Source of the DNA: SZUA-547 sp963669315
GTDB taxonomy: Bacteria > Pseudomonadota > Alphaproteobacteria > Rhodobacterales > Rhodobacteraceae
Assembly (NCBI GenBank): GCA_963669315.1
Contig: OY770021.1
Coordinates: forward strand, 3,720,001-3,784,000
Reading direction: 5' to 3'
DNA length: 64,000 nt
Both the position numbers and the translations under genes were made by a program. Positions 24,665 through 32,643 of the stretch are shown piece by piece. Numbering within the stretch: the first letter of the stretch is position 1; each line of letters opens with the position of its first letter. Below the pieces are notes generated by a model, which saw only the letters and a program-made list of their open reading frames with translations, was not told where the DNA came from and did not search any database.

Positions 24665-25129
24665 ATGAAGACATACTCCGCCAAACCGGCCGACATCGAA
24701 AAGAAGTGGATCATCATCGACGCTGAGGGCGTCGTGCTTGGCCGCCTCGCCTCGATTGTCGCCACCCGCCTGCGCGGCAAGCATAAGGCGACTTTCACGC
24801 CCCATATGGATATGGGCGACAACGTGATCATCGTGAACGCCGACAAGGTCCAGCTGACCGGCAAGAAGCGTTCCGACAAGGTCTATTACTGGCACACCGG
24901 CTATCCGGGCGGCATCAAGTCCCGCACGGCGGAGCAGCTGCTGGAGGGCAAGTTCCCTGAGCGCGTCGTCTTCAAGGCGGTGCAGCGCATGATGCCGGGC
25001 GGACCGCTGACCCGGAAACAGCTGTCGAACCTGCGTGTCTACGCCGGCGGCGAGCACCCGCATGAGGCCCAGCAGCCCGAGGCGCTGGACGTCAAAGCCA
25101 TGAACCCCAAGAACACGCGGAGCGCCTGA
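24665..25129 (+). CDS. rplM: 50S ribosomal protein L13
   Basis: The 154-residue protein is L13, an early assembly protein of the large subunit. Matches include KWIIIDAEGVVLGRLAS, the basic LRGKHKATFTPH, DNVIIVNADKVQLTGKK, YYWHTGYPGG and AVQRMMPGGPLTRKQLSNLRVYAG (named by ends). ATG 24665 follows GGAAGAG closely. It is two bases upstream of rpsI, forming the usual L13-S9 operon. The sequence is normal in length and composition. Confidence 0.98.
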   Translation: MKTYSAKPADIEKKWIIIDAEGVVLGRLASIVATRLRGKHKATFTPHMDMGDNVIIVNADKVQLTGKKRSDKVYYWHTGYPGGIKSRTAEQLLEGKFPERVVFKAVQRMMPGGPLTRKQLSNLRVYAGGEHPHEAQQPEALDVKAMNPKNTRSA

Positions 25130-25131
25130 CC

Positions 25132-25623
25132 ATGGCTGAAGAGATCAAATCCCTGGAAGAGCTTCAGGGCGCCGTCGAGGGTGCGGAAGGCGTCGTCGTT
25201 GAAGAGGCGATCGCGCGTGAGCCAGTTCGTGATGAACTTGGCCGCTCCTACGCCACCGGCAAGCGGAAAGACGCCGTCGCCCGTGTTTGGGTGAAGCCAG
25301 GTTCTGGCCGTGTCCTCGTCAACGGCAAAGAACTGGACAAGTACTTTGCGCGCCCGGTGCTGCAGATGGTCGTCGGCCAGCCCTTCAAGGTCGCCAATGT
25401 CGATGGACAGTTCGACGTGATGGCCACCGTCAAGGGCGGCGGTCTCTCTGGTCAGGCTGGCGCGGTTAAGCACGGCATCTCAAAGGCGCTGAGCCTTTAC
25501 GACCCGGAAATGCGCCCCTCGCTGAAGGCGGCAGGCTTCCTGACCCGCGACAGCCGCGTGGTCGAGCGTAAGAAGTACGGCAAGCGCAAGGCCCGCCGCA
25601 GCTTCCAGTTCTCGAAGCGTTAA
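25132..25623 (+). CDS. rpsI: 30S ribosomal protein S9
   Basis: The 163-residue product is S9 with an acidic N-terminal extension of about 40 residues (EEIKSLEELQGAVEGAEG). The conserved core follows: YATGKRKDAVARVWVKPG, VNGKELDKYF, GGGLSGQAGAVKHGISKAL (named by ends) and the universally basic tail ending RRSFQFSKR, which reaches the P-site tRNA in the ribosome. Acidic N-terminal extensions occur in other alphaproteobacterial S9 proteins. It is the second gene of the rplM operon and is followed by a strong terminator. Confidence 0.98.
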   Translation: MAEEIKSLEELQGAVEGAEGVVVEEAIAREPVRDELGRSYATGKRKDAVARVWVKPGSGRVLVNGKELDKYFARPVLQMVVGQPFKVANVDGQFDVMATVKGGGLSGQAGAVKHGISKALSLYDPEMRPSLKAAGFLTRDSRVVERKKYGKRKARRSFQFSKR

Positions 25624-25648
25624 GCCTCACCAGCCGACAATTTCGAAG

Positions 25649-25680
25649 GGCCGTCCCGCCGGGGCGGCCTTTTCTTTTTT
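25649..25680 (+). terminator. rho-independent terminator of rplM-rpsI
   Basis: GGCCGTCCC and GGGGCGGCC pair over nine positions (one T-G pair) around a GCC loop, followed by TTTTCTTTTTT. It begins 26 bases after the rpsI stop and is the clearest intrinsic terminator in the window. Confidence 0.92.
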
Positions 25681-25776
25681 GGTGAGCATTTCAGGAAAAG
25701 ATCATGCGACCGGCGCCAAGTCGCCAAAGCGCGCGTAGATTCTCTGATCAAATCAGCCTATCGCTTACTTATTCCA

Positions 25777-26661
25777 TTGTTCTCCACCGGCACGGTCGCT
25801 GAATTGGCCAATCAAGATATAGACATCCGCCCTGCTCCCGGCCCGATCGGCGTGTTCGATTCTGGGCTTGGCGGACTGAGCGTGCTGAAGGCGTTTCAGG
25901 CCCGGTTGCCGGATCAGGCTTTCGTCTATCTCGGCGACAACGCCCATGCGCCCTATGGCGACCGTTCAGCGGAGGAGATCAAACAGCTGACCGTCGCCGG
26001 GGTTGAGCGGCTGTTTAATGAGGGCTGCGATCTGGTCATTCTCGCCTGCAATACCGCTTCAGCCGTCGCGCTACGATGGATGCAGGAAAAATGGCTGCCC
26101 TTCGCTGGGCCCGAGCAGCGCGTGCTGGGCGTGTTCGTGCCGGCGATTGAAGCGCTGACCGGGCGACCCTGGGGTCATATGGGCGCGCCGGGGCCGGCGA
26201 GCGTTTCCAGCATTGCGTTGTTCGCCACAGAGGCGACGGTCGCCAGCGGAGCGTTCACGCGAGAGCTGGGATTTCGCGCCACCGGCGTTCAGGTGCTGGA
26301 GACAGCCTGTCCGGGCCTTGTTGATGCGCTAGAGCAGGGGCAGAGGGGACTGGCTGAAGAGATCGCGGAGCTTGCTGTCCACCACGCCCTTAAAACCATG
26401 CCGCGGCCCGACGCCGCGGTTCTGGGCTGCACCCACTATCCGCTGGTTGAAGACGCGTTTCGCGATGTTCTGCCGGACAACACCAGGATCCTCTCTCAAC
26501 CCGCTTTGGCGGCGGACAGCCTGGCCGATTATCTGAGGCGCCACTCGGAGTTCGCCGGCGCGGTGGGAGAGGAGCATCGGCTCACCACGGGCGATCCGGG
26601 CCTGGTCACCGCGCAGGCGCGGTCGCTGTTGAATGCGCACCGACCATTCGAAAAAGCCTGA
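25777..26661 (+). CDS. murI: glutamate racemase
   Basis: The 294-residue enzyme converts L- to D-glutamate for peptidoglycan. It has IGVFDSGLGGLSVL near residue 25, YLGDNAHAPYG, the first catalytic cysteine in ILACNTASAVALR and the second in LGCTHYPLVEDAF. The start is uncertain: the frame opens at TTG 25777, another TTG lies at 25804, and neither has a clear ribosome binding site. It stands between rpsI and argC, where many relatives have rpsI and argC adjacent, so it may be a lineage-specific insertion of a housekeeping gene. Confidence 0.93.
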   Translation: MFSTGTVAELANQDIDIRPAPGPIGVFDSGLGGLSVLKAFQARLPDQAFVYLGDNAHAPYGDRSAEEIKQLTVAGVERLFNEGCDLVILACNTASAVALRWMQEKWLPFAGPEQRVLGVFVPAIEALTGRPWGHMGAPGPASVSSIALFATEATVASGAFTRELGFRATGVQVLETACPGLVDALEQGQRGLAEEIAELAVHHALKTMPRPDAAVLGCTHYPLVEDAFRDVLPDNTRILSQPALAADSLADYLRRHSEFAGAVGEEHRLTTGDPGLVTAQARSLLNAHRPFEKA

Positions 26662-26785
26662 ACGGGTGTGACTCTGCGGCGCCATAGCTAGCGAAGCCAA
26701 CCACGTAAGATTGCCGAACCAGTCGCTTTTGGTTAGAGACGCGCGGCTGAACGGGCGGTCGCCCCGGACCTCGATGGAGAAAAAA

Positions 26786-27820
26786 ATGTCGGACGCGCCA
26801 CACAAAATCGCGATTCTTGGAGCCAGCGGCTACACGGGCGCGGAGCTGGTGCGTCTGATCTCCAACCACACAGGCATGGAAATCCGCGCGCTGACCGCCG
26901 ACCGGAAGGCGGGGAAGACCATGGCCGAAGTGTTTCCGCATCTCGGTCATCTGGACTTGCCCGTTCTTCAGCGGATCGAGGAAGTCGATCTCACGGCGCT
27001 GGATCTTATCTTTTGCGCATTGCCGCATGGCGCGACGCAGGACCTTGTGTCGAAACTGCCCGAGTCCGTGAAGGTCGTCGATCTTTCGGCCGATTTCCGG
27101 CTGCGCGACCCGGCGGCGTACAAAAAATGGTACGGGCTGGAACACACGGCGCTGGAGTTGCAAAAAACCGCCGTGTACGGCCTACCTGAGTTTTATCGGG
27201 ATGAGATCAAAGGCGCTCGGCTGGTGGCAAACACCGGCTGCTACGTGGCGACGTCACTTCTCGCGGTGCTGCCGCTGCTTCAGGCCGGGACCATCGACCC
27301 GGATGATATCGTGATCGATGCGAAATCCGGCGTCTCCGGCGCCGGGCGGGCCGCGAAAGAGGCGATGCTGTTCACGGAGGTGTCCGAGGGATTCTCGGCC
27401 TATGGCGTCGGCGGTCACCGGCATATGGGCGAACTGGATCAGGAATTGTCCAAGGCTGCGGGGAGGTCCGTGGTTTGCGCCTTCACACCGCATCTAATTC
27501 CGATCAATCGCGCGATCTTCGCCACGATCTATGTCCAGGGTGAAGCCGAGGCCATACATCAAGCGCTTACGGCGAAGTACTCAGATGAGCCATTCATTCA
27601 TGTTCGGGAGCTGGGCAAAGCGCCGCGTTCACATGAGATTCGGGGCTCAAACCTCTGTCATATCGGTGTTGTCGCTGATCGCAGGCCGGGGCGGAGTATC
27701 ATCCTGTCAACGCTGGACAACCTGATGAAGGGCGCGTCAGGACAGGCGTTGCAGAACGCCAATCTCATGCTGGATCTGCCTGAGACGATGGGGTTGGAGG
27801 CAGCGGCGCTTTTTCCCTGA
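26786..27820 (+). CDS. argC: N-acetyl-gamma-glutamyl-phosphate reductase
   Basis: The 344-residue protein catalyses the NADPH-dependent third step of arginine synthesis. It has the nucleotide loop ILGASGYTGAELVRL, LPHGATQDLV, VVDLSADFRLRD, the active-site ANTGCYVAT with its cysteine and GVGGHRHMGELDQ with the catalytic-site histidine. Length and order fit the type 1 ArgC family. ATG 26786 is preferred because GGAG lies six bases upstream within an A-rich stretch; an ATG at 26774 is in frame. A rplM-rpsI-argC neighbourhood is common in Rhodobacterales. Confidence 0.95.
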   Translation: MSDAPHKIAILGASGYTGAELVRLISNHTGMEIRALTADRKAGKTMAEVFPHLGHLDLPVLQRIEEVDLTALDLIFCALPHGATQDLVSKLPESVKVVDLSADFRLRDPAAYKKWYGLEHTALELQKTAVYGLPEFYRDEIKGARLVANTGCYVATSLLAVLPLLQAGTIDPDDIVIDAKSGVSGAGRAAKEAMLFTEVSEGFSAYGVGGHRHMGELDQELSKAAGRSVVCAFTPHLIPINRAIFATIYVQGEAEAIHQALTAKYSDEPFIHVRELGKAPRSHEIRGSNLCHIGVVADRRPGRSIILSTLDNLMKGASGQALQNANLMLDLPETMGLEAAALFP

Positions 27821-27910
27821 CCCGCGACTATCGGGCGGATTTGCGCGCTCGCCAATCGCCGCATGCGCTTGCTAGATTGTCCCGGCCAGGCAGACGGGAC
27901 AAAAGGCATC

Positions 27911-28798
27911 ATGTTCGGCAAGCTTCGCTTCGTCGTGAAAATCATAGGCAAGACGCTGCGTCGGTTCTTTCGCAACGACGGCAGCGCCATGGCCGGGTAT
28001 ATCGCCTATATCTCGTTGCTCGCCTTTTTCCCGTTTCTGATCTTCGCATCAGCGCTGGCCGGAATGCTGATCGGCCCTGAACAGAGCGAGTATCTGATCG
28101 AAACGCTGTTCAACCTTTTGCCAGAACATATCGCCCTGACCATCCTGCCCGTGGCGAGAGAGGTGCTGGGCAAGACGGGGGGCGGGTTGATCACACTATC
28201 CGCCGTCGGCGCCATTTGGGTCGCGTCCACCGGATTCGAGGCGTTTCGGATCGCATTCGACCGCGCCTATGACACCATCAATCGCCGCCCGTTCTGGAAA
28301 AATCGCGGGATTGCGGTGATCTTCGTGTTTCTTGCGGTGATCGTATTCATGGTTCTGGGAGCGGCGATCATCGTCGGCCCGACTCTGGTGAGATTTCTGG
28401 AAAGCCAGTTGAGCATCAACATCCCGATCGGCAGCAGCACGCTGCGCTATGGGTTCGCTGGTATCGTGTTGACGGCGTTCCTGTTGCTGCTCCACAGAAC
28501 GCTGCCGGGACGACGCCTGAAAGTGGGGTCTCTGTGGCCAGGCGTGGTCGCGACCGGAGCAATCTGTCTGGTCGCCGCATCATTGTTTTCGGTTTATCTC
28601 AGCTTCGCGCCCAACTACACGATCACTTATGGCGCGTTGGCCGGCGTGATCATCACGCTGTTGTTTTTCTACGTGACGGGAGCAGCGATTATCTTTGGCG
28701 CCGAATTGAACTCCGCACTGTATCACGTTCGCGTCGCGAAACGGCGAGAGGCGGAGAAATTGAGCGCAATCAAAGACGCGGACGCCGACGCTAACTAG
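27911..28798 (+). CDS. YihY/BrkB family inner-membrane protein
   Basis: The 295-residue protein has six predicted transmembrane helices in the YihY/BrkB pattern: AMAGYIAYISLLAFFPFLIF at the first helix, a middle region with ILTLSAVGAIWVAS-like packing and FEAFRIAFDRAYD, GSLWPGVVATGAICLVAASLF and a last helix ending FGAELNSALYH. The family was once called ribonuclease BN, which is now considered wrong; transport or membrane functions are proposed. ATG 27911 is preceded by AAAAGG; the frame opens 48 bases earlier. The C-terminal tail is charged and cytoplasmic. Confidence 0.85.
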   Translation: MFGKLRFVVKIIGKTLRRFFRNDGSAMAGYIAYISLLAFFPFLIFASALAGMLIGPEQSEYLIETLFNLLPEHIALTILPVAREVLGKTGGGLITLSAVGAIWVASTGFEAFRIAFDRAYDTINRRPFWKNRGIAVIFVFLAVIVFMVLGAAIIVGPTLVRFLESQLSINIPIGSSTLRYGFAGIVLTAFLLLLHRTLPGRRLKVGSLWPGVVATGAICLVAASLFSVYLSFAPNYTITYGALAGVIITLLFFYVTGAAIIFGAELNSALYHVRVAKRREAEKLSAIKDADADAN

Positions 28799-28834
28799 AC
28801 AGGCGGCGCAAAAGACGCTTGGAGTGCGCAGACC

Positions 28835-29272
28835 ATGGTAATGACGCGAAAAAAGAAACACCGGATTGTTCTGGTGAGCGTAGGGCTGGCCCTGTTGACC
28901 GGGGCGACGGCCTTCGCGGTTATCGGCACGCAAGAGGCGGCCTCTTTCTTCCGCACCCCGACGGAGATCGCAGAGACGCCGCCGGCGGCGGATACCTATC
29001 TGCGTATCGGCGGTCTCGTGGCGGAGGGCACCTGGACCAAAGGCGCCACCCATACCTTTGAGGTCACCGATACAGTCGCCTTTATTCCAGTGACTTATAC
29101 GGGCATCGTGCCGGATCTGTTTCGTGAGGGGCAGGGCGTGGTGGCGCGCGGTTATTACAAGGACGGCGTCTTCGAAGCGGATGAAATTTTGGCCAAGCAC
29201 GATGAGTCCTATGTACCTAAGGAGGTTCAGGACGCCCTGGAGGATGCAGGCCATTGGCAACCAAACTCATAA
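28835..29272 (+). CDS. ccmE: cytochrome c-type biogenesis protein CcmE (heme chaperone)
   Basis: The 145-residue protein has one N-terminal membrane anchor (IVLVSVGLALLTGATAFAVI) and a periplasmic beta-barrel with YLRIGGLV, VTDTVAFIPVTYTGIVPDLFREGQ (named by ends) and VVARGYY. The heme-binding histidine lies in ILAKHDESYVP. It carries heme covalently from CcmC to the CcmF/CcmH lyase. Start ATG 28835 has GGAG ten bases upstream. It is followed by ccmF and ccmH in the same direction with short gaps, forming an operon. Confidence 0.96.
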   Translation: MVMTRKKKHRIVLVSVGLALLTGATAFAVIGTQEAASFFRTPTEIAETPPAADTYLRIGGLVAEGTWTKGATHTFEVTDTVAFIPVTYTGIVPDLFREGQGVVARGYYKDGVFEADEILAKHDESYVPKEVQDALEDAGHWQPNS

Positions 29273-29291
29273 TGCATAGGGACCGGGTCGG

Positions 29292-31277
29292 ATGACCGCC
29301 GAATTTGGCCACTTCGCGCTGATTCTCGCCTTCGCGGTCGCGCTGGTTCAGTCGGTCGTTCCACTGGTTGGCGCTCAGAAGCGCTGGTCCGATTGGATGG
29401 CGATGGCCGGCCCCGCCGCAGGCATGCAATTTGCGCTAATCGCGTTGTCGTTCGCGGCATTGACGCGGGCGTTCGTCACGTCGGATTTCTCCGTGGCGCT
29501 AGTCGCCCGACATTCAAACTCGCTGAAGCCGATGCTTTACAAAGTCTCGGGCGTCTGGGGAAATCACGAAGGCTCAATGCTGCTGTGGGTTCTTGTGCTG
29601 GCGCTGTTCGGCGCGCTGGTGGCCCTGTTTGGACGGGAACTGGCGCCGGGGCTGAAAGCGCGAATGCTCAGCGTGCAGGCCATGATCGGGGCGGCCTTTT
29701 TGGGGTTCGTCCTGTTCACATCGAACCCGTTCGAGCGACTCGCGCGTCCGCCGGTCGACGGCGCAGATCTGAACCCGCTTTTGCAGGACCCTGGATTGGC
29801 GTTCCATCCGCCGTTTCTCTATCTGGGGTATGTCGGCCTTTCGACCGCGTTTTCCTTCGCCGTCGCCGCGTTGATCGAAGGGCGTGTCGACGCCGCCTGG
29901 GCGCGATGGGTGCGACCTTGGGTGCTGTTGGCCTGGATTACGCTGACCATCGGCATCGCGCTCGGATCCTACTGGGCCTATTACGAGCTGGGCTGGGGCG
30001 GCTGGTGGTTCTGGGATCCGGTTGAGAACGCCAGCTTCATGCCATGGCTGATCGCCGCCGCGCTTCTGCACTGCGTCGTTGTCGTCGAGAAACGAAACGC
30101 GCTGAAGAACTGGACGATTCTACTCGCCATCCTCGCTTTCTCGCTCAGCCTGATCGGCACATTCATTGTGCGCTCGGGTCTGCTGACCTCGGTGCATTCC
30201 TTCGCTTCCGACCCGACACGCGGCATGTTCATTCTGCTGATCCTGTTCGCCGCCATCGGCGGGTCGCTTTCGCTTTACGCCTGGCGCGGGCCACAGATGC
30301 GGTCGGGCGGGGTCTTCGCGCCAATCAGTCGGGAAGGGGCGTTGATCCTGAATAACCTCTTCCTGACAGTGGCTTGCGGCGTTGTCTTCATCGGCACGCT
30401 CTGGCCGCTGGTGCTGGAGATGGCGACGGGCGAAAAGATCTCGGTCGGCGCGCCGTTCTTCGATCAGGCGTTCACGCCGATGATGGTGCTGTTGATCCTT
30501 GTTCTGCCGGTCGGCGCCATGCTGCCCTGGAAACGCGGCGATCTTCGCAAAGTGATGCCGAAACTCTATCTGGCGCTTGGCCTGTCGCTGGCGGTGATGG
30601 CGGCGGTTTTCGCCATGCAAGTTGGGCGCGCGCCGCTGGCGCCCGTGGGCCTCGCGATGGCGACATGGCTGATCCTAGGCGCGTTCACGGATCTTGCCGA
30701 GCGCGTGCGGTTGGGCCGCATCCCTGCTCGCGATAGCCTGCGCAGGCTAGGCAACCTTCCGCGCTCTGATTGGGGCAAGGCGATTGCTCATATGGGCTTT
30801 GGTTTGACGGTGATGGGCATCGCCGCCGTTTCGGCGTGGGAGGCGGAGGATATCCGGCTCGCCAAGCCGGGTGATGTGATTGAACTTTCCGGATACGAGG
30901 TCGCATTCGACCGCGTCGAGCAGGTGAAAGGCCCGAACTGGACCGCCAGCAGAGGGTTCTTCACGCTCAGCCAAAATGGGCGGGAAATCGCAGAACTGAC
31001 AACGGACAAACGCTTTTATCCGGTCGCTCAGATGCCGACGACCGAGGCGGCGATCGATTCCACTTTGATGCGGGACGTCTACATCACACTGGGCGATCAA
31101 CAGGCCGGCACCGGCGAATGGGCCGTGCGCAGCTATGTGAAGCCGCTGGCTGCGTGGATCTGGCTCGGCTCTCTGATCATGGCGGCTGGCGGGTTGTTCA
31201 GCGTCGCCGACCGGCGGTATCGCGTTGGCGCAGCGGTGCGCAAGCGCAAACCGGCCGGCGCTGTTCCGGCGGAATAG
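29292..31277 (+). CDS. ccmF: cytochrome c heme lyase subunit CcmF
   Basis: The 661-residue protein is a large inner-membrane protein with about 14-15 helices. The diagnostic WWD motif is WGGWWFWDPVENASFMPWL (near residues 233-251). VWGNHEGSMLLWVL, HPPFLYLGYVGLS and RSGLLTSVHSFA supply conserved heme-site histidines. With CcmH and CcmI it ligates heme to apocytochromes c. The C-terminal periplasmic domain precedes a final helix (WIWLGSLIMAAGGLFSV). ccmE lies 20 bases upstream and ccmH 11 bases downstream. No ccmG gene lies between ccmF and ccmH, unlike the Escherichia coli order. Confidence 0.97.
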   Translation: MTAEFGHFALILAFAVALVQSVVPLVGAQKRWSDWMAMAGPAAGMQFALIALSFAALTRAFVTSDFSVALVARHSNSLKPMLYKVSGVWGNHEGSMLLWVLVLALFGALVALFGRELAPGLKARMLSVQAMIGAAFLGFVLFTSNPFERLARPPVDGADLNPLLQDPGLAFHPPFLYLGYVGLSTAFSFAVAALIEGRVDAAWARWVRPWVLLAWITLTIGIALGSYWAYYELGWGGWWFWDPVENASFMPWLIAAALLHCVVVVEKRNALKNWTILLAILAFSLSLIGTFIVRSGLLTSVHSFASDPTRGMFILLILFAAIGGSLSLYAWRGPQMRSGGVFAPISREGALILNNLFLTVACGVVFIGTLWPLVLEMATGEKISVGAPFFDQAFTPMMVLLILVLPVGAMLPWKRGDLRKVMPKLYLALGLSLAVMAAVFAMQVGRAPLAPVGLAMATWLILGAFTDLAERVRLGRIPARDSLRRLGNLPRSDWGKAIAHMGFGLTVMGIAAVSAWEAEDIRLAKPGDVIELSGYEVAFDRVEQVKGPNWTASRGFFTLSQNGREIAELTTDKRFYPVAQMPTTEAAIDSTLMRDVYITLGDQQAGTGEWAVRSYVKPLAAWIWLGSLIMAAGGLFSVADRRYRVGAAVRKRKPAGAVPAE

Positions 31278-31287
31278 GAGAGGGCGA

Positions 31288-31755
31288 ATGATCCGAGTAC
31301 TTGTACTAGCACTGGCTTTCGCCTTCGCCGCGCCAGCAGTTCAGGCGGTACAGCCAAGCGAGGTGCTGGACGATCCAGTGCTTGAGGAGCGCGCGCGAGA
31401 GATCTCCAAAGGGCTTCGCTGTCTGGTCTGCCAGAACGAGTCGATCGATGATTCCAACGCCGACCTCGCCCGCGATTTGCGCCTTCTGGTCCGAGAGCGC
31501 CTGGTTGCGGGCGATAGCAATGACGAGACCGTGCAGTACATCGTCGACCGTTATGGCGAGTTCGTGCTTCTCGAGCCGATCCTGGATGCGAAGAACGCCG
31601 TTCTCTGGTTCGGCGGGCCACTGCTGCTGCTGATCGGGGGCTTCGTCGTCTGGCGGGTCATGTCGCGACAAGGCGCCCGCGCCGTCGCCGGGCCTGCCGC
31701 CGAGGCGCTGTCGGAAGACGAACAACGCAAACTCGACGCGTTGCTGAAAGACTAA
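31288..31755 (+). CDS. ccmH: cytochrome c-type biogenesis protein CcmH
   Basis: The 155-residue protein has a signal peptide (VLVLALAFAFAAPAVQA). A three-helix periplasmic domain follows with the thioredox-active LRCLVCQNESI motif near residue 45, then a single anchor helix (LWFGGPLLLLIGGFVVW) and a short cytoplasmic tail. It reduces the CxxCH disulfide of apocytochromes and hands them to CcmF. This is the short CcmH form; the TPR part is the separate ccmI gene at 45883-47109. ATG 31288 follows AGGAGAGGG. Confidence 0.96.
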   Translation: MIRVLVLALAFAFAAPAVQAVQPSEVLDDPVLEERAREISKGLRCLVCQNESIDDSNADLARDLRLLVRERLVAGDSNDETVQYIVDRYGEFVLLEPILDAKNAVLWFGGPLLLLIGGFVVWRVMSRQGARAVAGPAAEALSEDEQRKLDALLKD

Positions 31756-31811
31756 CCTTCGCCGGCCATCCGCCACATCATCGCCGCAACCTTTGTGTCT
31801 GACGACTCTCC

Positions 31812-32612
31812 ATGAAAGCTGCGATTCTAGAGTTTTGGTGGTTCGGCCTGAAACAGGCTTGGGCATGCCTTTTTGGCGGGGCGCTGCTGGCGCTGATTCT
31901 GGCGACCTATCTGTTCTGGCCTGAGGACGCCGCACTGGCGCGCTATGACTTCCTGTTCTTCGGGGCGCTCTCCATTCAGGGCGCGCTGCTCGCCTTCAAG
32001 CTAGAGTCATGGGAGGAGGCGAAGGTCATCCTCGTCTTCCACATTGTCGGAACCGCAATGGAGATTTTCAAGACCCATGTCGGGTCTTGGGCCTATCCGG
32101 AGGAAAACCTGATAAGGCTCGGCGGCGTGCCGCTTTTTTCAGGTTTCATGTATTCGGCGGTCGGATCCTATCTGGCGCGGGTCTGGCGAATCTTCGACTT
32201 TCGTTTCACGCGTCATCCGCCGATCTGGGCCATCGGGCTGCTCTCCGTCGCGATCTACCTGAACTTCTTCACCCACCACTACTGGTGGGATCTGCGCTAT
32301 GGCCTGTTCGCGGTCGCCTTTCTGCTGTGGGGCCGATGCTGGATCTACTACACACCCCACAAGATGCGCCTGCGCATGCCGCTGCTGCTGGGCTTCGCGC
32401 TGGTCGCGCTGTTCATATGGTTTGCGGAGAATATCGGCACTTTCGCCGGGGCCTGGGTCTATCCCAATCAGACTGGGGGCTGGAAGGTCGTCCCGATCGA
32501 GAAGTTCGGCTCATGGTATTTGCTGATGCTGATCAGTTTTACGCTCGTGGCGGCGATACATCAGCCGTCTGTCGAGACTGCGCCAACGCCGCAGGCGGCG
32601 CCCGCCGGTTGA
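31812..32612 (+). CDS. DUF817 family integral membrane protein
   Basis: The 266-residue protein has about eight hydrophobic helices. It contains ACLFGGALLALILATYLFWP, the charged loop FKLESWEEAKVI, the conserved HIVGTAMEIFKTHVGSWAYPE (named by ends), PLFSGFMYSAVGSYLARVWR and a later repeat-like GTFAGAWVYPNQTGGWK. These are DUF817 landmarks; the paired GSWAYP and GAWVYP motifs are similar to carotenoid-cleavage or hydratase-like membrane folds, but no function is established. It lies 56 bases after ccmH and 31 bases before glnE and may be transcribed with either. Confidence 0.8.
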   Translation: MKAAILEFWWFGLKQAWACLFGGALLALILATYLFWPEDAALARYDFLFFGALSIQGALLAFKLESWEEAKVILVFHIVGTAMEIFKTHVGSWAYPEENLIRLGGVPLFSGFMYSAVGSYLARVWRIFDFRFTRHPPIWAIGLLSVAIYLNFFTHHYWWDLRYGLFAVAFLLWGRCWIYYTPHKMRLRMPLLLGFALVALFIWFAENIGTFAGAWVYPNQTGGWKVVPIEKFGSWYLLMLISFTLVAAIHQPSVETAPTPQAAPAG

Positions 32613-32643
32613 CAGCGGGGCCGGGCGAGGGAAGCCTGCAGTC

